Shown here: in pieces, positions 35,687-43,221 of the stretch
Numbering within the stretch: the first letter of the stretch is position 1
Layout of the letters: every line of letters begins with the position of its first letter
Origin: Geodermatophilus telluris
GTDB lineage: Bacteria > Actinomycetota > Actinomycetes > Mycobacteriales > Geodermatophilaceae
Direction: 5' to 3'
Assembly (NCBI RefSeq): GCF_900102745.1
Contig: NZ_FMZF01000002.1
Coordinates: forward strand, 310,001 to 374,000
Length of the DNA stretch: 64,000 nt
Notes under the pieces: generated by a model
Seen by the model: the letters and a program-made list of their open reading frames with translations, nothing else
The model's database searches: none
Told to the model about the DNA's origin: nothing
Made by a program: the position numbers and the translations under genes

Positions 35687-36418
35687 TCAGGGCACGCGGC
35701 GGTCGGGCGGGCAGGCGTCGCGCAGGATCGACCGCACGTCGGCGGGCAGCGGGCCCTGCCCCGACGCCGAGGCCACCAGCTCGAGGGCGACCTCGCGGAC
35801 CTTGCGGTGGGTGTGGCTGGAGATGTGCGCCAGCAGGTCGAAGGCCACCTGGTCGCCGCAGCCGGTGAGCAGCATGAGCACGCCCTTGGCCTGCTCGATC
35901 GGTGCCCGGCTGGCCATCGCGGTGCGCAGCTGCGCCACCTCGGTCTCCAGTGCCCGCACCCGCTCCTCCGCCGTGGGGGAGCCGGCCGAGGGCGCCTCGA
36001 CGACCAGCCCCTCGACCGCGGTCACCGCGCCGTCGTCGTCGAGCTGCGGCTCGCCGAGGAAGACGACGGGGCGCTCCCGGCCGCCGGTGGTCAGCCGGAC
36101 CTCCAGGCAGAACGCCTGGGCGCCGGTGACGGCGGCCGACAGGGCGTCGATGGTGCGCGGGCGGTCGTCGGGGTGCTGGGCGGCGACGAGCACCTCGGTG
36201 CAGGGCCCGGGGGAACCGTCCGTCAGCCCGTGCAGCGCGGCCATCTCCTCCGACCACTCCCACGTGCCGCCGAGCCGGTCGTAGCGCCAGCGCCCGGCGA
36301 GGCGGGTGCGCCGCGTGGTCAGCGGGGAGGGGGCCGGGGGCCGGGGCAGCTGCGGGGCGGCCGGACGTGGCTCGGGGGCGGCGTGCCGGTGGACGGTGCG
36401 GGACATGGTCGACGTCAT
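35687..36418 (-). CDS. PAS-like plus ANTAR RNA-binding antitermination protein
   Basis: A 243-residue regulator. The middle part ([16 protein letters not shown] onward) is PAS-like, and the C-terminal ANTAR domain is seen in [20 protein letters not shown] and the following helical segment. ANTAR domains bind paired hairpins in nascent RNA and prevent termination. The ATG at 36418 gives a Pro-rich N-terminal tail of about 45 residues. No histidine kinase is adjacent; the PAS domain may sense the signal directly. In some bacteria ANTAR proteins act on B12-related transcripts (EutV), so its position between cobQ and cbiB is notable but unproven. Confidence 0.85.
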   Translation of the reverse strand: MTSTMSRTVHRHAAPEPRPAAPQLPRPPAPSPLTTRRTRLAGRWRYDRLGGTWEWSEEMAALHGLTDGSPGPCTEVLVAAQHPDDRPRTIDALSAAVTGAQAFCLEVRLTTGGRERPVVFLGEPQLDDDGAVTAVEGLVVEAPSAGSPTAEERVRALETEVAQLRTAMASRAPIEQAKGVLMLLTGCGDQVAFDLLAHISSHTHRKVREVALELVASASGQGPLPADVRSILRDACPPDRRVP

Positions 36419-36531
36419 GGCGTGCTCCGGAGGACGCGCGCCGGGCGGGGCCCGGGGAGAGCGCCGCTCAGCCGTGGGTTCGACCTCAGGCGGTATGCCG
36501 GCTGGGCCGGCCGCTCGTGGCCTCCCTGACC

Positions 36532-37572
36532 TTAGTCGTCCCGGGCCCCGGGCGCGAGCTTTCGGGACGACCTGGTTCCTGCTCTCCGCCGGGCGGTGCC
36601 CGAGGGAGCACCCGCCCGGCGGCCGCGGACCAGCCGGGCGGTCGCGGCCAGGGCGGCCGCGGCCAGCCAGACGGCGCGGGAGAGCCGCACGGCGCGGACG
36701 ACGTCGCCGCTGCCGGGAGCGCGGCCGTCCCCGAGCACCGGCCGGTCCTCGACCCGGGTGCCGTAGACGTTGCGCCCGCCCAGCCGCAGCCCCAGCGCGC
36801 CGGCCGCCGCTGCCTCGCAGCGCCCGGCGTTGGGGCTGGGGTGCGCGGCGCCGTCGCGGCGCCACACGCGCAGCGCCTCACGGGCCGAGCCGCCGACCAG
36901 CGGGGCGCCGGCCACGGTGAGGGCGGCGGTCAGCCGGGCGGGCAGCCAGTTGGCGACGTCGTCGGCGCGGGCGGCGGCCCAACCGAACCGGGCGTACCGG
37001 GGAGAGCGGTGGCCGACCATCGCGTCGAGGGTGTTGACCGCGCGGTACCCGAGCAGGCCGGGCAGCCCGGCGAGCGCACCCCAGACCAGCGGCGCGACGG
37101 CGGCGTCGGAGGTGTTCTCCGCGACCGACTCCACGGTGGCCCGGGCCAGCTCCCCCGCGTCGAGCGTGGACGGGTCCCGCCCGGCCAGGGTGGGCAGCAG
37201 CGCGCGGGCGGCGGGCAGGTCGCCGGCGTCCAGGACGCCGGCCATCGCGGTGGCGGCGCGGCCCAGCGAGGTGCCCCCGAGCACCGCCCAGGTGGCCAGG
37301 GCGACGACGGTCGTGCGGGCCGCCGGCCGCCGGCGGGTGGCCCGGTCCAGCCCCGCGCCGAGCCCGGCCGCCGCGGCCACGAGGACGGCCGCGTACCCGG
37401 CGCCGGCCGGCCGCGCGTCCCGCCAGACGCGCCGCTCCAGCGCCCCGGCGACCGTGCCGAAGCCGGCGACCGGGTGCCGGCGCCGCGGGTCGGCGAGCAG
37501 GAGGTCGGCGGCCGCGCCGAGGGCCAGGCCCACGGCGGTGGGGACGTCTCGGCGGGGCGGCACGGCGTCCAT
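36532..37572 (-). CDS. cbiB: Adenosylcobinamide-phosphate synthase
   Basis: Integral membrane protein of about 346 residues that attaches the aminopropanol (phosphate) arm to cobyric acid. Typical motifs are DLLLADPRRRHPVAGFG at the N-terminus, ATVESVAENTSDAAVAPL, GYRAVNTLDAMVGH and the later GAAHPSPNAGRCEAAAAGAL. I chose ATG at 37572; an in-frame ATG at 37605 would add 11 residues and overlap the def start on the other strand. Also called CobD in aerobic nomenclature. Confidence 0.94.
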   Translation of the reverse strand: MDAVPPRRDVPTAVGLALGAAADLLLADPRRRHPVAGFGTVAGALERRVWRDARPAGAGYAAVLVAAAAGLGAGLDRATRRRPAARTTVVALATWAVLGGTSLGRAATAMAGVLDAGDLPAARALLPTLAGRDPSTLDAGELARATVESVAENTSDAAVAPLVWGALAGLPGLLGYRAVNTLDAMVGHRSPRYARFGWAAARADDVANWLPARLTAALTVAGAPLVGGSAREALRVWRRDGAAHPSPNAGRCEAAAAGALGLRLGGRNVYGTRVEDRPVLGDGRAPGSGDVVRAVRLSRAVWLAAAALAATARLVRGRRAGAPSGTARRRAGTRSSRKLAPGARDD

Positions 37573-37590
37573 CCTGCCGAGGCCGGTTCC

Positions 37591-37596
37591 TAGGAT
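37591..37596 (+). promoter_or_regulatory. Leaderless -10 box of def
   Basis: TAGGAT ends 7 bases before the ATG at 37604; no Shine-Dalgarno sequence is present. Confidence 0.6.
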
Positions 37597-37603
37597 CGCG
37601 GCC

Positions 37604-38161
37604 ATGCGCCTGCCCGGCCGTTACGACGGCGTCGCCCGGCCGATCGTCACCTACGGCAGCAACGAGGTGCTGCACCGGCCGACCGCGCCGGTCACCGAGT
37701 TCGACGAGCGGCTGCGCCGGCTGGTGCTGGACATGTTCGCCTCGATGCGCGAGGCCGACGGCGTGGGGCTGGCGGCCAACCAGATCGGCGTCGACGCGCG
37801 GGTGTTCGTCATCGACTGCCCCGACGCGCGTGGCGCCGACGTCGTCGGCTACGTCGTCAACCCCTCGCTCACCCTGCTGGGACCTGCCGACGGCGAGCCC
37901 GCCGAGGAGGTCACCGAGGAGGGCTGCCTGTCCGTGCCCGGCCCCTACGCCGAGCTGCCGCGTGCCTTCCGCGCCCGGGTCGACGGCGTCGACGTCACGG
38001 GCAAGGCGGTGTCGATCGAGGCGACCGGGATGGCGGCGCGCTGCCTGCAGCACGAGGTCGACCACCTCGACGGCGTGGTCTACGTCGACCGGCTGCCCGC
38101 GGAGCTGCGGGAGCGGCTGCTGGCCGAGGCGGCCGGGCCCGAGGGCGAGCTCCCGGCGTGA
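37604..38161 (+). CDS. def: Peptide deformylase
   Basis: Metalloenzyme of 185 residues that removes the N-formyl group from nascent proteins. All three signature motifs are intact: GVGLAANQIG, EEGCLSVPG (metal-binding Cys) and QHEVDHLDG (two metal-binding His and catalytic Glu). Leaderless start. It overlaps cobL by 4 bases (GTGA), coupling a housekeeping gene to a cobalamin gene. Confidence 0.96.
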   Translation: MRLPGRYDGVARPIVTYGSNEVLHRPTAPVTEFDERLRRLVLDMFASMREADGVGLAANQIGVDARVFVIDCPDARGADVVGYVVNPSLTLLGPADGEPAEEVTEEGCLSVPGPYAELPRAFRARVDGVDVTGKAVSIEATGMAARCLQHEVDHLDGVVYVDRLPAELRERLLAEAAGPEGELPA

Positions 38162-39387
38162 CCGGCACCGCGGACACGGCGGTCGCGCCGGTCGTCGTCG
38201 TCGGCATCGGCGCCGACGGCTGGGACGGGCTGCCCCCCGCCTCGCGCGCCGAGGTGGAGCGCGCCGAGGTGCTGATGGGCAGCGCCCGCCAGCTGGACCT
38301 GGTGCCGGCCGGCGTCGCCGCCCAGCGGGTGCCCTGGCCCTCGCCGCTCACCGAGGCGCTGCCCGGGCTGGTCGCGGAGCACGCCGGCCGGGCCGTGGTG
38401 GTGCTGGCCAGCGGCGACCCGATGCTGTCGGGGATCGGCACCACGCTCACCCGGCTGCTGGGCGCCGAGCGGGTGCGGGTGCTGCCGGCGCCGTCGTCGG
38501 TCTCGCTGGCCTGCGCCCGGCTGGGCTGGGCGGTCGAGGACACGGAGGTGGTCACGCTGGTGGGCCGCCCGATCGAGCTGCTGCACCCGCACGTGCAGCC
38601 CGGGCGGCGGCTGCTGGTGCTCGGGTCCGACGGGGAGACCCCCGCCCAGGTGGCGCGGCTCCTGGCCGAGCGGGGCTACGGGCAGAGCCTGGTCACCGTG
38701 CTCGGCGGGCTGGGCGGCCCCGACGAGGAGGTGCGCACCGGCACCGCGGCCACCTGGTCGCAGCCGGCGCCGGCGCTGGTGGTCACCGCCGTCGAGTGCC
38801 GGGCCGAGCGCGGCACCATGCCGCTGCCCACCACGCCGGGCCTGCCCGACGGCGCCTACGAGTCCGACGGGCAGCTGACGAAGGCGGAGGTGCGGGCGGT
38901 CACCCTGTCCCGGCTCGCCGCCGTCCCCGGGCAGCTGCTGTGGGACGTGGGCGCGGGCGCGGGCTCCATCGGCATCGAGTGGATGCGCGCGCACCCCACC
39001 TGCCGCGCCGTCGCCGTCGAGGCCTCCGCCGAGCGCGCCGAGCGGATCGCCCGCAACGCCGCGCGGCTCGGCGTCCCCTACCTGCGCGTGGTGCACGGCC
39101 ACGCGCCGGACGTGCTGGCGCGGCTGGGCGCCCCCGACGCGGTGTTCGTCGGCGGCGGGCTGACCACGCCGCTGCTGGTGGAGACCTGCTGGGACGCGCT
39201 GCCGGTGGGCGGCCGGATGGTGGCCAACGCCGTCACGGTGGAGAGCGAGGCGGTGCTCGCCCGGTGGCACGCGGAGGTGGGCGGCGACCTGGTGCGGGTG
39301 GAGGTGTCGCGCGCGGAGCCGGTCGGGTCGTTCACCGGCTGGAAGCCCGCGATGCCGGTGACGATCTGGTCGGTGACCCGGTGGTGA
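38158..39387 (+). CDS. cobL: Precorrin-6Y C5,15-methyltransferase (decarboxylating)
   Basis: A 409-residue fusion of CbiE-like (about residues 10-210) and CbiT-like (about 220-409) domains. CbiE part: VVVVGIGADGWDGLP, LASGDPMLSGIGTTL. CbiT part: SAM-binding LLWDVGAGAGSIGIEWMR. It methylates C5 and C15 and decarboxylates the ring C acetate. It lies downstream of def in a GTGA overlap and 61 bases upstream of cobM. Confidence 0.95.
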   Translation: MTGTADTAVAPVVVVGIGADGWDGLPPASRAEVERAEVLMGSARQLDLVPAGVAAQRVPWPSPLTEALPGLVAEHAGRAVVVLASGDPMLSGIGTTLTRLLGAERVRVLPAPSSVSLACARLGWAVEDTEVVTLVGRPIELLHPHVQPGRRLLVLGSDGETPAQVARLLAERGYGQSLVTVLGGLGGPDEEVRTGTAATWSQPAPALVVTAVECRAERGTMPLPTTPGLPDGAYESDGQLTKAEVRAVTLSRLAAVPGQLLWDVGAGAGSIGIEWMRAHPTCRAVAVEASAERAERIARNAARLGVPYLRVVHGHAPDVLARLGAPDAVFVGGGLTTPLLVETCWDALPVGGRMVANAVTVESEAVLARWHAEVGGDLVRVEVSRAEPVGSFTGWKPAMPVTIWSVTRW

Positions 39388-39388
39388 T

Positions 39389-39441
39389 GGGGCAACTCCG
39401 CGGAAGTGCCCCGTGCACTCCCGCGGAGTCGCACGGGGAGG
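39389..39441 (+). promoter_or_regulatory. Two mutually exclusive hairpins over the cobM ribosome binding site
   Basis: Hairpin 1 pairs GGGGCA (39389-39394) with TGCCCC (39407-39412). Hairpin 2 pairs CCCCGTGC (39409-39416) with GCACGGGG (39431-39438), reinforced by CTCC/GGAG. They share CCCC at 39409-39412, so only one can form. Hairpin 2 buries four G of the cobM Shine-Dalgarno GGGGAGG (39435-39441). Confidence 0.55.
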
Positions 39442-39448
39442 TCGGCCC

Positions 39449-40198
39449 GTGACGGTGTTCTTCGTCGGGGCCGGCCCGGGCGCCGCGGACCTCGTCACGC
39501 TGCGGGCGGCGCGGGTCATCGCGAGCGCCCCCGTCTGCCTCTACGCCGGCGCGCTGGTGCCCCGCGAGCTGCTCGACACCGCCCCGCCGGGCGCCCGGCT
39601 GGTCGACACCGCCGACCTCGACCTCGACCGGATCACCGCCGAGCTGGTGGCCGCGCACGAGGCCGGGCTGGACGTCGCCCGGCTGCACTCCGGCGACCCG
39701 TCGGTGTACAGCGCGATGGCCGAGCAGATGCGCCGGCTCGACGCCGCCGGGGTGCCCTACGAGGTCGTCCCCGGGGTGCCGGCGTTCGCCGCGGCGGCCG
39801 CGTCGCTCAAGCGCGAGCTGACCGTGCCCGGGGTGGGCCAGACGGTGGTGCTCACCCGCACCAGCGCCCGGTCGACACCGATGCCGCGGGGGGAGGAGCT
39901 GGCCGCCTACGCCGCCACCGGCGCCACGCTGGTGCTGCACCTGGCCGTGCAGCGGATGGCCGAGCTCGCCCCGCAGCTGGCCGAGCACTACGGCCCCGAC
40001 GGCCCGGTCGCCGTCGTGGCCCGGGCCAGCCGGGACGACGAGCTGGTGCTGCGCGGCACGCTCGCCGACATCGCCGGCCAGGTCGAGGCCGCGGGGGTCA
40101 GGCGGACGGCGGTCGTCGTCGTCGGCCCGGTGCTCACCGCCGCCGAGTTCCCCGACAGCCACCTCTACTCGACGACGCGATGCAGGTCTCAGGCCTGA
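39449..40198 (+). CDS. cobM: Precorrin-4 C11-methyltransferase
   Basis: SAM-dependent corrin-ring methyltransferase of 249 residues. VFFVGAGPGAADLVTLRAAR at the N-terminus and RLHSGDPSVYSAMAEQM with a following VVPGVPAFAAAAA are family hallmarks. I chose GTG at 39449 because GGGGAGG is 7 bases upstream; an upstream in-frame ATG-like extension reads through hairpin DNA. It overlaps the convergent cbiD by 10 bases at the 3' end. Confidence 0.95.
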   Translation: MTVFFVGAGPGAADLVTLRAARVIASAPVCLYAGALVPRELLDTAPPGARLVDTADLDLDRITAELVAAHEAGLDVARLHSGDPSVYSAMAEQMRRLDAAGVPYEVVPGVPAFAAAAASLKRELTVPGVGQTVVLTRTSARSTPMPRGEELAAYAATGATLVLHLAVQRMAELAPQLAEHYGPDGPVAVVARASRDDELVLRGTLADIAGQVEAAGVRRTAVVVVGPVLTAAEFPDSHLYSTTRCRSQA

Positions 40199-41271
40199 CC
40201 GACGATCGTCCCCGCGCGGTCGACCACCACGACGTCGACCGCGACGGGCGCCCCGCGCAGCACGCCGAGCGCCGTCTCCCGGGCGCCCGCGGCGACCAGG
40301 TCACCCAGCGGCAGCCCGGCGGCCTGGCACTGTCGCAGCGCGTCGAGCGCGGTGTTCGCCCCGCGCACGCCCGCGACCAGCTCGGGCGAGCCGCCCGCGC
40401 CGGCCACCCGCGTCGCGAGGGAGTCGAAGGAGACCTGCGAGCGGCCCGAGTGCAGGTCGAGGTGGCCGTCGGCGAGCTTGGCCAGCTTGCCGATGCCGCC
40501 GGCCACGGTCAGCCGTGGCACCGGGTGGCGGCGCAGGTACTTCAGCACCGCGCCGGCGAAGTCGCCCATGTCCAGCAGCGCGTCCTCGGGCAGGCCGTAC
40601 AGCTCCTGCACCGTCCTCTCGCTGGTGGAGCCGGTGCACCCGGCCACGTGCTCGCGCCCCGCGGCGCGGGCGACGTCGATGCCGCGGCGGATCGAGTCGA
40701 TCCACGACGAGCACGAGTACGGGACGACGACGCCGGTCGTGCCCAGCACCGACAGCCCGCCGAGGATGCCCAGCCGCGGGTTCCACGTCTTCCGGGCCAG
40801 CTCCGCGCCGTTCTCGATGGACACCTCGACGACGACGTCGCCGCTGCCGCCGTGCCGCGCCGCCACCGCCGCCACGTGCTCCCGCACGAACTGCCGCGGC
40901 ATGGGGTTGATCGCCGGCTCCCCGACGGCCAGCGGCAGCCCGGGCTTGGTCACCGTGCCCACGCCCTCCCCGGCGCGGAACGTCACGCCGCTGCCCGGCC
41001 CGCCGTGCGTCACCCGGACGCCGACCAGCGCGCCGTGGGTGACGTCGGGGTCGTCGCCGGCGTCCTTGACGACGGCGGCGCTCGCGGCACCCGGCTCCAG
41101 CGACTCGCGGGCCAGGGCGAAGGCCGGGTGCCGGTCGCCCGGCAGGTCGATGGTCACCGGGTCGGGGAACTCGCCGGTGAGCAGCGCGGTGTAGGCCGCG
41201 GTGGTGGCCGCCGTCGCGCACGCGCCGGTGGTCCAGCCGTGCCGCAGCCCCGCGGCGCCGTCCCTGCTCAC
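40189..41271 (-). CDS. cbiD: Cobalt-precorrin-5B C1-methyltransferase type
   Basis: A 360-residue CbiD with LRHGWTTGACATAAT at the N-terminus, VTKPGLPLAVGEPAINP, GTTGVVVPYSCSSWIDSI and VAGGIGKLAKLADGHLDLHS. CbiD catalyses C1 methylation in the anaerobic pathway; the aerobic equivalent, CobF, is not in the window although all neighbours are aerobic-type. It presumably replaces CobF. Start codons of cbiD (41271) and cobK (41298) are divergent with 26 bases between them. Confidence 0.94.
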   Translation of the reverse strand: MSRDGAAGLRHGWTTGACATAATTAAYTALLTGEFPDPVTIDLPGDRHPAFALARESLEPGAASAAVVKDAGDDPDVTHGALVGVRVTHGGPGSGVTFRAGEGVGTVTKPGLPLAVGEPAINPMPRQFVREHVAAVAARHGGSGDVVVEVSIENGAELARKTWNPRLGILGGLSVLGTTGVVVPYSCSSWIDSIRRGIDVARAAGREHVAGCTGSTSERTVQELYGLPEDALLDMGDFAGAVLKYLRRHPVPRLTVAGGIGKLAKLADGHLDLHSGRSQVSFDSLATRVAGAGGSPELVAGVRGANTALDALRQCQAAGLPLGDLVAAGARETALGVLRGAPVAVDVVVVDRAGTIVGQA

Positions 41272-41297
41272 GGGCCCATGATCCCCGGCGCTCCGGC

Positions 41298-42074
41298 GTG
41301 AGCGGCCGGGTGCTGGTCCTCGGCGGCACGGGCGAGGCCCGGCGGCTCGCGGCGGCGCTGGTGACGGCCGGCGTCGACGTCCTGTCCAGCCTCGCCGGGC
41401 GGGTGGCCGACCCGGTGCTGCCCGAGGGCGGCGTGCGGGTGGGCGGCTTCGGCGGCGCCGACGGGCTGGCCGCGTGGCTGGCCACCCACCGGCCGCGGGC
41501 CGTCGTCGACGCCACCCACCCCTTCGCCGCGCGGATCACCGCGTCGGCCGCCGCGGCCGCGGCCCGCACCGGGGTGCCCCTGCTGCGGCTGCAGCGCCCC
41601 GGCTGGACGCCCGGGCCCGGCGACCGGTGGACGTGGGTGGACTCCCTCGCCGACGCGGCCGATGCGGTCCGGGACGCCGGCACCGTCTTCCTCACCACCG
41701 GCCGGCAGGGGGTGGGCGCGTTCGCCGGCCTCACCGGCCGGGTGCTGGTCCGCTCGGTGGACCCGCCCGACGGGCCGCTGCCGGTCGGGGCGGAGCTGCT
41801 GCTGGCCCGCGGCCCGTTCACGGTGCAGGCGGAGGTCGCGCTGCTGCGGGAGCACGGCGTCGACGTCGTCGTCAGCAAGGACTCCGGCGGGGCGATGACC
41901 GAGGCCAAGCTCGTGGCGGCGCGGGAGCTCGGGCTGCCGGTGGTGCTGGTCCGCCGCCCGCCGCTGCCCGCCGGGGTGCCGGTCGTGGCGACGGTCGAGG
42001 AGGCGGTGTCCTGGACAAACCGGTTGAGACGCACCCGTGCCGGAACGGAGGATCGCCCCTCGTGGAACCGATGA
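41298..42074 (+). CDS. cobK: Precorrin-6A reductase
   Basis: NADPH-dependent reductase of 258 residues in the CobK/CbiJ family. The N-terminal VLVLGGTGEARRLA binds the nucleotide; VVDATHPFAARITA and VVSKDSGGAMTEAKLVAA are the usual later motifs. The C-terminal tail (NRLRRTRAGTEDRPSWNR) is read through the ribosome binding site of the following FBP gene, with which it overlaps by 13 bases. Confidence 0.94.
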   Translation: MSGRVLVLGGTGEARRLAAALVTAGVDVLSSLAGRVADPVLPEGGVRVGGFGGADGLAAWLATHRPRAVVDATHPFAARITASAAAAAARTGVPLLRLQRPGWTPGPGDRWTWVDSLADAADAVRDAGTVFLTTGRQGVGAFAGLTGRVLVRSVDPPDGPLPVGAELLLARGPFTVQAEVALLREHGVDVVVSKDSGGAMTEAKLVAARELGLPVVLVRRPPLPAGVPVVATVEEAVSWTNRLRRTRAGTEDRPSWNR

Positions 42075-42553
42075 CCGAGCAGCAGGTGCGGCGCTCCTTC
42101 GTGAACTGCTCGAAGGGCGAGGCCGGCGCCGCCACCCTCCCGCGCGACCTCGCCGACCTGCCGTGGGACGAGCTCGAGGTGCTCGGCTGGCGCGACCCGA
42201 AGGCGCCGCTGCGCGGGTACCTCGTCGTCCAGCGGGAGCACGGGCCGGTCGGCATCGCGCTGCGCGCCGCGGAGTCGCGGATGTCGGCCCGCCGCAGCGT
42301 CATGTGCCTGCTCTGCCGCTCGACGCACCCCGGCGACGCCGTCTCGCTGTTCACCGCGCGCCGCGCCGGGGCGGCCGGTCGCAACGGCGACACGGTGGGC
42401 ACCTACGTGTGCGCCGACCTCGGCTGCGCCACCCGCGCCCGCACCGAGATCCCGCCGTGGCTGCGCGACCGCGACCCCGTCGAGGTGGGCGAGGAGCGGG
42501 TCGCCGAGCTGCGGGGGCGCGTGGCGGAGTTCGTCGACGCCGTGCTGCGGTGA
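42062..42553 (+). CDS. FBP-type zinc-finger protein, possible EF-G binder
   Basis: About 163 residues with a C-terminal treble-clef zinc finger: C82-x2-C85 (CLLC) and C117-x4-C122 (CADLGC). This fits the FBP domain found in FusB-like proteins, which bind elongation factor G and release it from stalled ribosomes. The start GTG at 42062 has GGAGGA nine bases upstream; ATG at 42071 overlaps the cobK stop (ATGA) but is far from the SD. It stands between cobK and a HAD phosphatase in one transcript. A link to translation or fusidane tolerance is inference from the domain only. Confidence 0.8.
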   Translation: MEPMTEQQVRRSFVNCSKGEAGAATLPRDLADLPWDELEVLGWRDPKAPLRGYLVVQREHGPVGIALRAAESRMSARRSVMCLLCRSTHPGDAVSLFTARRAGAAGRNGDTVGTYVCADLGCATRARTEIPPWLRDRDPVEVGEERVAELRGRVAEFVDAVLR

Positions 42554-43212
42554 CCCCGCTGGTCCTGTTCGACCTCGACGGCACGCTGGTCGACTCGACG
42601 CCGGGCATCGCCGCCTCGGTGCGGGTCGCCGCGGCCGCCGTCGGCCTGCCCGAGCCGACGCCGGCGCAGCTGCGCGACCTCGTCGGCCCGCCGCTGCCGG
42701 ACGGCTTCGCCACCGTCCTCGGCGTCCCGCCGGCCGACGTCGACCGCGCGGTCGCCGCCTACCGGGCGCACTACTCGGCCGGGGCGCTGTTCGACGTCAC
42801 CGTGTACGAGGGCGTCCCCGACCTGCTGCGGACCCTGCGCGCCGCCGGCTCCGTGCTCGCGGTGGCCACCAGCAAGCCGGAGGCCTTCGCCGTCCGGGTG
42901 CTGGGGCACGTGGGCCTGCTGCGCGCCTTCGCCAGCGTGCACGGCGCCACGTTCGACGGGACGGTGCGGCACGAGGACCAGGTGGTGGCCGCGGCGCTGG
43001 CCGCCCACCCCGGCCGTCGGCCCGCCGTGCTGGTGGGCGACCGCGCGCACGACGTCCTGGGCGCGGCCGCGCACGGGCTGCCCTGCGTCGGCGCCGGCTG
43101 GGGTCCCGGTGGCGCGGACGAGCTGGCCGGGGCGGGGGCCGCGGCCGTCGCCGCGGTGCCCGGGGAGGTGCCCGCTGCACTGGCACGGGTAACGGGGCCC
43201 GCGACGGGCTAG
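42550..43212 (+). CDS. HAD-superfamily phosphatase, phosphoglycolate-phosphatase-like
   Basis: A 220-residue HAD subfamily IA hydrolase: LFDLDGTLVDSTPG (nucleophile Asp and acid Asp), ATSKPEAFA, and VLVGDRAHDVLGAAAHG with the C-terminal acidic pair. Overlaps the FBP gene by 4 bases. The substrate, for example phosphoglycolate or a nucleotide, is not evident. Confidence 0.9.
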   Translation: MTPLVLFDLDGTLVDSTPGIAASVRVAAAAVGLPEPTPAQLRDLVGPPLPDGFATVLGVPPADVDRAVAAYRAHYSAGALFDVTVYEGVPDLLRTLRAAGSVLAVATSKPEAFAVRVLGHVGLLRAFASVHGATFDGTVRHEDQVVAAALAAHPGRRPAVLVGDRAHDVLGAAAHGLPCVGAGWGPGGADELAGAGAAAVAAVPGEVPAALARVTGPATG

Positions 43213-43221
43213 ACACCGGTC

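Noticed and set aside
36475-36500. GGTTCGA-like stretch resembling a tRNA T-arm
   Set aside because: No acceptor, D or anticodon stems could be formed around it.
39406-41301. Long open frames overlapping confirmed genes, such as the 631-codon plus-strand frame here and many others of several hundred codons
   Set aside because: They run antisense or out of frame through well-recognised cob genes, encode Arg/Ala/Gly/Pro-rich nonsense and are expected at this GC content.
43213-43221. Separate promoter for the dynamin-like genes (TAGACA near the HAD stop)
   Set aside because: It lacks the final T of the -10 pattern and overlaps the stop codon of the preceding gene; read-through from cobK is equally likely.
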